From: Phycisphaerales bacterium UBA2218
GTDB taxonomy: Bacteria; Planctomycetota; Phycisphaerae; Sedimentisphaerales; Anaerobacaceae
Length of the DNA: 7,345 nt
Direction: 5' to 3'
Assembly (NCBI GenBank): GCA_002327785.1
Contig: DCUI01000317.1
Location: 1-7,345, forward strand
The translations under genes were made by a program, and so were the position numbers. Positions 1-4,831 of this stretch are shown here, piece by piece. The notes beneath the pieces are model-generated. The model was not told the origin of the DNA and ran no database searches. It saw only the letters and a list, made by a program, of their open reading frames with translations. Position 1 is the stretch's first letter. Every line of letters starts with the position of its first letter.

Positions 1-47
1 TACTTGTTTCGATCCCGAATTGAGTGATGCAGTCCCCAGATTACGAC
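1..47. repeat. Left direct repeat bordering the R-M operon
   Basis: The first 25 bases are identical to 2342-2366. After a one-base indel the similarity continues through a GTCCCC(A)GATTAC stretch to about base 47 (right copy ends about 2387). The copy begins at the first base of the window, so its outer part is not visible. In the right copy that outer part carries a GGGGACAG arm that pairs with a downstream CTGTCCCC. The two copies sit outside the two R-M genes in the same orientation. What is seen is the repeat; that it marks the edges of a mobile or recombined cassette is inference. Confidence 0.8.
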
Positions 48-60
48 CATCTTCTTCATC

Positions 61-1218
61 CTAAAGGGCAATCACCCGTGAGAGAAACTCCTGCGCCTTC
101 GCTTCGTCGATTTGGGAGCTCGGTCGCTCAATCAGTCCGTTGATTGCCTTTCCCTCAAACTGCGACACGCCTCTGGAGTTCCGTCCAGCCCAGTGGCGGA
201 GAAGAATCGTTGCTTCGAGCAGGTCACTTTGGAACATCGAAACAAGGACCGTGTTTACAATTCTCGCTGGGTCCACGCCGACGAAGTAGAACATGAATAC
301 CGAGCGGTTACCTGCAAGGAACTCAAGCATCTTGTCGAGGTTATACGCTTTGGGATTCGAGTTCAGTATCATGATCTTCGTCTTGACATCGGTCTCCGTA
401 TCGAACGCGTCGAACTGCCGCTGATAGTCGCCGAGGGTGTTGTCTGTCTTGAACGCCGGAAGTCCGTTCGCGCCTGACTTGAGCGCGGCAATCAGGCCCT
501 GTCGAAGTCCCTCGTCATCACCCGCTATGAGATACTCAATAATGCGGCCACGAACATTCACGTTCTCAATCAGTGCTGCCAAGAGTATTTCGTTCTTGTA
601 CTTGGCAACCTTGGCGTCCAGTTCGGATTTCAGCGTTGCGGCATCCAGCGACGCGACAAAGCGAATGGCGCGACTCGGTGATGCGAGAATATTCCCGCGA
701 GCAACAGCACCAACGCCGAATTTGACCCCAGACGGCAAGATGTTATTCGTCGCCTCGACAAGGCGGGGGAGATTGTCCTCGAACCCGATTTCCGCATGAA
801 TATCAAAGAGACGCGCGATGTTCTCGCCGCAATTCTCAATTCCCTCGAACTCTCGCATAATGTCGGAGCCGTTGAAACTCCCTCGGATGTTGTTCGCCCG
901 GAGTTCTTGGGAGCTGTGGCTTATCTTCTTCAGGAACGTCGTGTTCGCAATAAGGCAGTAGTTCCGTGCCGGTGTAACAAGGCAGACAATAAACGGCCGG
1001 TCGTCATACTTGCGCAGGTTGGATAGCGACAGAACCGTATTCCCGAAATTCCTGGAGGCCGACGAACTGAATCGGATTGCATAGTCGGCGCAGTAGTAAA
1101 CAGACCGATCTTTCGTCAGGCCGAAGGTCTCCGCTACAACTCTGGTCAGCCGTGCCTTGTCATTGATACCGTCATTTTTTCGGATCAAGTCGATAAGCAC
1201 CGTGAGCAGTTCACACAT
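61..1218 (-). CDS. Probable type II restriction endonuclease partner of the adjacent methyltransferase
   Basis: A 385-residue protein that I judge to be the cleaving half of a restriction-modification system, mainly from its position. It starts inside the last codons of a DNA adenine methyltransferase gene, sharing the overlap ATGTGTGA. The ATG at 1218 is chosen because AAGGGAG lies 7 bases upstream; a longer open frame from a GTG at 1440 would run deep inside the methyltransferase. No signal peptide or membrane segment is seen, so the protein should be cytoplasmic. No textbook nuclease motif is clear. The best PD-(D/E)XK candidate is TDVKTK (residues about 276-281, D277 and K279), followed by a helix-like NLDKMLEFL and a hydrophobic strand FMFYFVGVD. 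Strikingly regular stretches, probably family signatures, are YDDRPFIVCLVTP (71-83), FLKKISHSSQEL (95-106) and RHWAGRNSRG (341-350). Recognition site and cleavage pattern cannot be read from the sequence. A non-nuclease accessory protein is a less likely alternative. Confidence 0.72.
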   Translation of the reverse strand: MCELLTVLIDLIRKNDGINDKARLTRVVAETFGLTKDRSVYYCADYAIRFSSSASRNFGNTVLSLSNLRKYDDRPFIVCLVTPARNYCLIANTTFLKKISHSSQELRANNIRGSFNGSDIMREFEGIENCGENIARLFDIHAEIGFEDNLPRLVEATNNILPSGVKFGVGAVARGNILASPSRAIRFVASLDAATLKSELDAKVAKYKNEILLAALIENVNVRGRIIEYLIAGDDEGLRQGLIAALKSGANGLPAFKTDNTLGDYQRQFDAFDTETDVKTKIMILNSNPKAYNLDKMLEFLAGNRSVFMFYFVGVDPARIVNTVLVSMFQSDLLEATILLRHWAGRNSRGVSQFEGKAINGLIERPSSQIDEAKAQEFLSRVIAL

Positions 1219-2197
1219 TGAAAAGCTCCCTTGTTTCGCCCTTGGCTGGTTTCGCTGACGACGCTTTCTGGTCGCTGAGGCTATTTCTTTCCCAAAACAC
1301 ACCGTCAGAATACCCCTGTATGGTCGGGTCTGATTTGGCCGCCTGGAGCCTCTTGATCGCCCAGGAGCAATACTCTCTATCCAGTTCGATACCGCAAAAT
1401 CGTCGTCCAAGCTTGGTTGCGACAACCGCCGTTGTACCACTTCCGAGAAACGGATCGAATACGAGGTCGCCAGGCAATGAGCTTGCGAGAACCAGCTTCG
1501 CGATCAGCTTCTCTGGCTTCTGAGTCGGGTGAGCGGTATTTTCCGGCATGGACCAGAATGGTATCGTTATGTCGGACCAAAGATTCGAGGGGTGCGTGAG
1601 CCTGTAGTTGCCGTTGGCCGATTGATCCCAGTCCTTTGGCTTACCGTCCTCATGCCGATATGGCGCAATCACCTTCCGCTTGAGTTTCACCGCATCCACG
1701 TTGAACGTGTAATCGTCGTCGCGTGTGCAGAACCAAATATCTTCTGTGTTGTTCTTCCAATTTGCTTTTGCGCCGCGTCCCTTTTCGCGTTCCCATGTGA
1801 TTCTGTTCCGGACATGCAGAAGCCTGTCCAGAACAGGAAATACTAATGTCGATGTCCGCCAATCGCTACATGCGTAAACGGACGCCTTGGCTCGGAGCAG
1901 TGGGATCATTGCTGATAACATTTCCTCAAACCATGACGTGTATTCTTCCGCTTCTTGGGCGCGGAAAACATGGCCGTTGAAGTCTTTTGTCAGATTGTAC
2001 GGGGGGTCAAGGATTAGGAGGTCCACAAAGGAACGGGGTAGCAATGGGCAAGCGTCCCGGAAGTCCTGGTTGATCACGCGATCGGACACCTCTTCCACGG
2101 TGGCGGCATGCGATAGTTGCAGCGTGGCGGCAGAGAAGGCGGCCATCTCCTCTGCCGTGCATGTCAGCGTTCTATTTCGTGGTGCGCGTGTCTTCAT
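1211..2197 (-). CDS. DNA adenine N6-methyltransferase, beta class, of a type II R-M system
   Basis: A 328-residue protein that would transfer a methyl group from S-adenosylmethionine to adenine N6 in its recognition site and so protect host DNA from the partner nuclease. The catalytic motif IV, DPPYN, is at residues 64-68. The AdoMet-binding motif I, FDPFLGSGTT, is at 247-256, preceded by HPTQKP (223-228) and followed by the acidic GIELD (269-273). The order motif IV, target-recognition region (about 75-215), motif I defines the beta class, where DPPY usually means N6-adenine. The region WEREKGRGAKANWKN (135-149) lies in the variable target-recognition part. The length is normal and no motif is broken. 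The ATG at 2197 is preferred over an in-frame TTG at 2215 because GGGAAG lies just ahead of it, although the spacing is short. The gene comes first in the operon, so protection would be made before cleavage. I cannot derive the recognised sequence. It could instead be an orphan methylase only if the downstream gene is not a nuclease. Confidence 0.93.
   Translation of the reverse strand: MKTRAPRNRTLTCTAEEMAAFSAATLQLSHAATVEEVSDRVINQDFRDACPLLPRSFVDLLILDPPYNLTKDFNGHVFRAQEAEEYTSWFEEMLSAMIPLLRAKASVYACSDWRTSTLVFPVLDRLLHVRNRITWEREKGRGAKANWKNNTEDIWFCTRDDDYTFNVDAVKLKRKVIAPYRHEDGKPKDWDQSANGNYRLTHPSNLWSDITIPFWSMPENTAHPTQKPEKLIAKLVLASSLPGDLVFDPFLGSGTTAVVATKLGRRFCGIELDREYCSWAIKRLQAAKSDPTIQGYSDGVFWERNSLSDQKASSAKPAKGETRELFNV
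1226..1232 (-). promoter_or_regulatory. Ribosome binding site fixing the endonuclease start
   Basis: On the minus strand AAGGGAG lies 7 bases before the ATG at 1218, inside the 3' end of the methyltransferase gene. It decides this start over longer in-frame alternatives. With the 8-base gene overlap it suggests that the endonuclease is translated by ribosomes finishing the methyltransferase. Confidence 0.65.
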
Positions 2198-2217
2198 ATT
2201 CTTCCCGGCTAACAATG

Positions 2218-2223
2218 GTTATA
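2218..2223 (-). promoter_or_regulatory. Candidate -10 box for the R-M operon
   Basis: On the minus strand TATAAC (5 of 6 matches to TATAAT) lies about 21 bases before the methyltransferase ATG, which would give a leader of roughly 14 bases. I see no good -35 hexamer 16-18 bases further upstream. It is therefore a weak or activator-dependent promoter, or a chance match. No separate controller (C) protein gene is present beside the operon. Confidence 0.25.
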
Positions 2224-2331
2224 TGGTTTCTTCCTAACACCCTTGGGCCGCGGTATCACCGTAGAAGACCCGTCCGGCCATTTTCGCATAACGCCTGTAT
2301 TCGCAGAGCATTACGTCATCGGGGAATTTCC

Positions 2332-2387
2332 GGGGACAGTTTACTTGTTTCGATCCCGAATTGAGTATGCTGTCCCCCGATTACCAG
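2332..2387. repeat. Right direct repeat with palindromic ends (REP-like unit)
   Basis: GGGGACAG at 2332-2339 pairs perfectly with CTGTCCCC at 2370-2377, giving an 8-bp stem around a 30-base interior. The interior holds a small TTCG...CGAA hairpin (2349-2360). From 2342 it is the same sequence as window bases 1-47. GGGGACAG/CTGTCCCC ends are, from memory, typical of small palindromic units scattered in some genomes and often linked to Y1-type (IS200/RAYT) transposases; no transposase gene is present here. It lies between the R-M operon and the TIR gene. Confidence 0.7.
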
Positions 2388-2391
2388 ATCT

Positions 2392-2434
2392 GAATTGAAT
2401 ATGGTGTCAGGTTCATCATTCGTGTCCCCAGATT
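2392..2434. repeat. Decayed further copies of the same repeat family
   Basis: GAATTGAATATGGTGTC at 2392-2408 matches 15 of 17 bases of the right repeat's GAATTGAGTATGCTGTC at 2358-2374. GTCCCCAGATT at 2424-2434 is identical to bases 32-42 of the left repeat. The spacer therefore holds at least two eroded repeat pieces in tandem after the intact unit, which suggests repeated insertion or slippage at this site. Confidence 0.5.
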
Positions 2435-2466
2435 CAAGTGCAACGCGTTGTTCTGTCGAATTTACC

Positions 2467-3639
2467 TCACGATAGACCGTCTGCCGCCTCGTAGCCTTTT
2501 CTAGTAACTTCAAAGACTTCACCTTTATGGCCGACATCCTTGATGTATCTCCGTCGCTGCAAGTCCTCCAAGCCGCCGACCCAATGAGCGACTGTGCGCG
2601 CTTCCTGATCTGGAAGCATCGCTTTATCGGCTACTTGAATGCTGTCGCCATCCGCGCAGCGCAAATGTACGATCTGCCCGTCGCTCGCCACCGCTGCTTT
2701 CAGAATTACCTTTGCCTCGCTGGAAAGCTCCGTGGTCGTCGATTTGGTCTTCGGCGCGGTTACGACTCCAGAGATGTCACTTCGCCAGTCGACATTCCCT
2801 GCAACCACTGGCAGGGCACGAACGATCTCTCGCAGTGCTTCCAATTGTGTCTCGGGCTTTTTCCAAACATAGGTCTTGAGTAACTCAGGAATTTGTCCCA
2901 CGGTGCCGTCAGCACCGACAAATTGCAGTGCGACGATTGCGAATCTGTTGCCTTTAGTCCGCTTTTCTTGTATGGCGTAGTTGATTTCCGTTTCCAGATA
3001 GCCTTCGTCCTTGAAAGACGGGGTGATGAAGAAGACAACACCACAGGAATCTTGCATACCCTTGAGGATACCTCGTTCTAATGAGGTACCCGCTGGCAGT
3101 GCGTCCTCATCAATCCACGGCGCATAGCCAAGCAAATCGAGAGTCCTCTTGTAGTCGTTCACCGTCTCTTTATCGACGCCCTTATGGCTTAGGAACACCT
3201 TTTTGGAGTCGCTGATGGTCATATTGATCTCCATGCCGCAGATAATACAAAAGAGCCGGCTGATGCGATTCACCTTGACCGTCTCGTTGCAGCAGGGGAA
3301 TCGCACTATGTCGAACGGGTCATCAGATTCCATAGGGGGTGCACCTGGCTTCGGGATATCGACATTCATCCCGATCTTGAGAAAGCCAGTTGATGCGCTC
3401 TTTAGCTTTCGCTCGAGTCTCTTGAGTTCCGGCGCAACCGTGGTGCTGATGGCTACGGTCTGAAGGTAGTCTACTTGTTCGGTCGTGTACCAGCATTGGT
3501 GTCCATGGTGACCGCAGTATGGACAATAGGCGATTGGCTCTTCGCTCCCTTCGCCCAACAGTACCTTGAATCGCTGCTCACAAGATGGACATTCTTGGGA
3601 TAAGAAGCCGTCGGCATCCGTCGGAAAGCTCACTTCCAC
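2467..3639 (-). CDS. TIR-domain protein with N-terminal zinc ribbons and C-terminal winged-helix-like domain; probable anti-phage effector
   Basis: A 390-residue soluble protein with three parts. The N-terminus has two cysteine clusters that look like zinc ribbons: CPSC (17-20) with CPYC (39-42) and nearby H44/H45/H47/C49, then C116/C117 with CIIC (131-134). The middle (about 145-275) is a TIR domain: strand KKVFLSH (146-152), WIDEDALPAG (175-184), strand VVFFITPSF (201-209) and YLETEINYA (214-222). By alignment E218 is the expected catalytic glutamate, with tyrosine at the usual tryptophan position. The C-terminus (about 304-389, from ELSSEAKVIL to EVFEVTRKGYEAAD) looks like a winged helix of a type I recall at the end of other bacterial defence proteins. 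Bacterial TIR domains commonly hydrolyse NAD or make cyclic ADP-ribose signals upon phage infection; that role here is inference. GTG at 3639 is chosen because AGGAGA lies 6 bases upstream; an in-frame GTG at 3714 would add 25 residues with no evident site. No membrane segment is seen. The gene runs in the same direction as the R-M operon, about 270 bases upstream of it. Confidence 0.85.
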   Translation of the reverse strand: MEVSFPTDADGFLSQECPSCEQRFKVLLGEGSEEPIAYCPYCGHHGHQCWYTTEQVDYLQTVAISTTVAPELKRLERKLKSASTGFLKIGMNVDIPKPGAPPMESDDPFDIVRFPCCNETVKVNRISRLFCIICGMEINMTISDSKKVFLSHKGVDKETVNDYKRTLDLLGYAPWIDEDALPAGTSLERGILKGMQDSCGVVFFITPSFKDEGYLETEINYAIQEKRTKGNRFAIVALQFVGADGTVGQIPELLKTYVWKKPETQLEALREIVRALPVVAGNVDWRSDISGVVTAPKTKSTTTELSSEAKVILKAAVASDGQIVHLRCADGDSIQVADKAMLPDQEARTVAHWVGGLEDLQRRRYIKDVGHKGEVFEVTRKGYEAADGLS

Positions 3640-3645
3640 AGTGGT

Positions 3646-3651
3646 TCTCCT
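3646..3651 (-). promoter_or_regulatory. Ribosome binding site deciding a GTG start for the TIR gene
   Basis: On the minus strand AGGAGA sits 6 bases before GTG at 3639. This supports the 390-residue protein and places its N-terminus just ahead of the first zinc-ribbon cysteines. Confidence 0.7.
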
Positions 3652-3737
3652 GTTTGATCGAAGTGACAGAACAACAATCAGATGGACCCGCATAAGGAAG
3701 AAGTGGGGTCCCACCTACGCATTTCACTTTCTCCCAA

Positions 3738-3781
3738 CGGGTACTTCCGCTTGCGGAACCCGGCGTGCTTCGGCATCCGCC
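3738..3781. repeat. Two adjacent strong hairpins upstream of the TIR gene
   Basis: Hairpin one has TTCCGC (3745-3750), loop TT, GCGGAA (3753-3758), extended by CGGG (3738-3741) with CCCG (3759-3762) across a 3-base bulge. Hairpin two has GGCG (3762-3765) and TGC (3766-3768), loop TTCG (3769-3772), GCA (3773-3775) and CGCC (3778-3781). They lie about 100-140 bases before the TIR start codon. If transcription of that gene starts further upstream they would be in its leader; equally they may be part of an intergenic repeat element. No T-run follows on either strand. Confidence 0.55.
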
Positions 3782-3863
3782 AAGGCTCCTTCGTTCTGAG
3801 TCTACCCTTTCATTGTAGGACCTCGCCGACAGGGTGTAAAGAGGGATTCCAGCGGTCCAGTGA

Positions 3864-3912
3864 CCCGTGGCCCGTGAGCCGTGGTCCGTGGTCCGAGGCA
3901 CGGGCCACGGGG
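3864..3912. repeat. Heptamer tandem repeat that reverses orientation, forming a 13-bp hairpin
   Basis: Five 7-base units run in succession from 3864: CCCGTGG, CCCGTGA, GCCGTGG, TCCGTGG, TCCGAGG. They are followed by two units in opposite sense, CACGGGC and CACGGGG. As a result CCCGTGGCCCGTG (3864-3876) is a perfect inverted complement of CACGGGCCACGGG (3899-3911) around a 22-base loop made of the middle units. Similar CCGTGG heptamer runs are, from memory, frequent in intergenic DNA of some Planctomycetota. Function is unknown. Confidence 0.8.
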
Positions 3913-3922
3913 CGTCGGCCAC

Positions 3923-3937
3923 GCGTGCGAAGCACGC
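3923..3937. repeat. Compact GCGAAGC hairpin
   Basis: GCGTGC, loop GAA, GCACGC makes a perfect 6-bp stem with a three-base loop, and its tip is the heptamer GCGAAGC, known as an unusually stable DNA mini-hairpin. It follows the heptamer array by 11 bases and may be part of the same element. There is no T-run, so it is not an intrinsic terminator. Confidence 0.55.
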
Positions 3938-4265
3938 CTATCATGCTGCTGACGCAAAGCGAAAAACCTCCCCTGCACGACCGCTTCGGGCGTGCCCGGC
4001 TCGTGCTGGCCGTGGCTGCGGTGGCGCCACCGGGGAGAATGCCGGCTTATCCGGTTTGCCGCTCGGCGCCGGTGTCTGTCGAGCAACGAACGCCACGACG
4101 GCCGGACGAGGCCGGGACGGCCGCGAGATACAAGGGCGGGACACCCTCGCCACGGGGTAAAGAAATTCCTGCCCCAATTTTGGTTTCTGCGAAACATACA
4201 GGCATTGTGAAGCGTCTGTAATTATAGCAGCGCTGCGGCCGCCAGCGAACTGCCATGATCTCACC

Positions 4266-4289
4266 ACCGAGACACCGAGATCCCAGAGA
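4266..4289. repeat. Short 8-base tandem repeat
   Basis: ACCGAGAC, ACCGAGAT and CCCAGAGA lie head to tail. The first two differ by one base and the third is diverged. This resembles the ACAGAGAC-type octamer runs found between genes in many environmental genomes. No function is evident. Confidence 0.45.
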
Positions 4290-4354
4290 TAATTCCCAGC
4301 TTATGGCAGGAGATGGTTGGGCCGGGCGGCTCCGTGCCTCGGCGGTGAGAATTC

Positions 4355-4490
4355 GTGCAAAACGAAGCCAATTGGCGGGAGTGTCAAGTGTGAAGTTTGA
4401 AGTGTCAAGTGGGGTGGACCTTGTGAAACGAAGCCAATTCCCCGGCGAGAGAAAGCCTCGAAACGGCCGATTGGGCTCGTTTGTGCAAAC
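4355..4490. repeat. Long intergenic direct repeat, copy 1
   Basis: This copy pairs with 4629-4744 in the same orientation. It contains AAACGAAGCCAATT twice (4360-4373 and 4426-4439), then AGTGTCAAGTG twice (4380-4390 and 4401-4411), and ends with CGAAACGGCCGATTGGG (4459-4475) followed by a CTCGTTTGTGCAAAC tail. Copy 2 keeps the same order but has only one AGTGTCAAGTG-like unit, explaining its shorter length. A reverse complement of the core (AATTGGCTTCGTTT) also reads like the CGTTTGTGC tail in part, hinting at a loosely palindromic unit. Confidence 0.75.
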
Positions 4491-4547
4491 GCGGCGGCAT
4501 GACCCTTCTTGCGACTTCGATTGCCGCCGTCCGGTCGGAGAAAGGCG

Positions 4548-4601
4548 TTCGGAGTCCCGCCTTCAGGCGGCTTCAAGACCGCGTAAACGCGGGACTCCGA
4601 A
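4548..4601. repeat. Nested inverted repeat with perfect 13-bp arms
   Basis: TTCGGAGTCCCGC (4548-4560) is perfectly complementary to GCGGGACTCCGAA (4589-4601). The 28-base interior offers alternative local hairpins: CCGCC-TTCA-GGCGG (4557-4570) and CCGCGT-AA(A)CGCGG (about 4579-4592), each of which competes with one outer arm. The element sits between the two copies of the long direct repeat. No T-run follows, so a terminator is unlikely; a small palindromic mobile unit is the better reading. Confidence 0.75.
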
Positions 4602-4628
4602 CCAAGAGGGCCTCCGCCAGGGGTCCGC

Positions 4629-4744
4629 GTGCGAAACGAAGCCAATTGGAGGAAGTATCAAGTAGGGCGGACTCTGCGAAATAAAGCCAGTTTCAAGGGC
4701 GGGAGAAAGCCGCGAAACGGCCGATTGGGTTCGTTTGTAGAAAC
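4629..4744. repeat. Long intergenic direct repeat, copy 2
   Basis: Contains AAACGAAGCCAATT at 4634-4647, a diverged core AAATAAAGCCAGTT at 4679-4692, and CGAAACGGCCGATTGGG at 4713-4729, identical to copy 1. It ends with TTCGTTTGTAGAAAC, close to copy 1's tail. It lacks one of copy 1's AGTGTCAAGTG units. Its end is immediately followed by the putative promoter of the aldolase gene. Confidence 0.75.
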
Positions 4745-4753
4745 CCTTCTGCA

Positions 4754-4783
4754 TGGACAGATGGGGCAGATTGTGCTAATAAT
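4754..4783 (+). promoter_or_regulatory. Candidate sigma-70-type promoter of the aldolase gene
   Basis: TGGACA (4754-4759, 5 of 6 to TTGACA) and AATAAT (4778-4783, 5 of 6 to TATAAT) are separated by 18 bases. Transcription would start near 4790, about 40 bases before the ATG at 4832. It begins right after the second long repeat. No clear operator palindrome is seen around it. Promoter consensus in the presumed host group is not certain. Confidence 0.4.
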
Positions 4784-4817
4784 GACCCCTTCGTTCGATG
4801 GACGTTCTGAGTTCTGT

Positions 4818-4821
4818 GAGG
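4818..4821 (+). promoter_or_regulatory. Ribosome binding site of the aldolase gene
   Basis: GAGG (within TGTGAGGT) lies 10 bases before the ATG at 4832. The spacing is slightly long but acceptable. No better start is present upstream in frame, and the protein aligns with its family from the first residues. Confidence 0.5.
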
Positions 4822-4831
4822 TATCTCTGCG

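Larger units (their letters stand above)
3640..4753. other. Repeat-rich non-coding spacer
   Basis: Roughly 1.1 kb between the divergent TIR and aldolase genes holds no credible gene. Open frames occur in several phases on both strands, but they lack ribosome binding sites, overlap one another, run through inverted repeats and are low-complexity (Arg, Pro, Gly, Ser-rich). No tRNA- or rRNA-like segment was found. The stretch is instead packed with hairpins, a heptamer tandem array and a duplicated repeat, listed separately. It probably grew by insertion of non-autonomous elements at the edge of the defence cluster. Confidence 0.7.

Noticed and set aside
1219..1440. N-terminal extension of the endonuclease frame from a GTG at 1440 (459 residues in total)
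   Set aside because: It would overlap the methyltransferase by over 200 bases in another frame, its added residues are Arg-rich and unlike a folded domain, and the ATG at 1218 has a good ribosome binding site.
2218..2300. Integron attC-like TAAC/GTTA motifs upstream of the methyltransferase
   Set aside because: The CCTAAC and CATAAC motifs do not fit the RYYYAAC/GTTRRRY pairing, and no integrase or attC fold is apparent.
3640..3714. 25-residue extension of the TIR protein from GTG at 3714
   Set aside because: No ribosome binding site ahead of 3714, whereas AGGAGA precedes GTG at 3639 at ideal spacing.
3682..4221. 179-residue open frame on the plus strand, plus overlapping frames on the other strand
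   Set aside because: It runs through the hairpins and heptamer array, has low-complexity composition, no ribosome binding site and rivals in several other frames.
4255..4665. 136-residue open frame across the long repeats
   Set aside because: Its sequence is made of repeat translations, with the same short peptides recurring in both copies; no protein family is recognised.
4355..4744. CRISPR array from the repeated AAACGAAGCCAATT cores
   Set aside because: Core spacing is irregular (66, 208 and 45 bases), sequences between cores are themselves repeated rather than unique, and there are no cas genes.
3640..4831. tRNA or structured RNA gene in the spacer
   Set aside because: No GTTCRANNC T-loop or cloverleaf arrangement was found; the hairpins are explained better as intergenic repeats.
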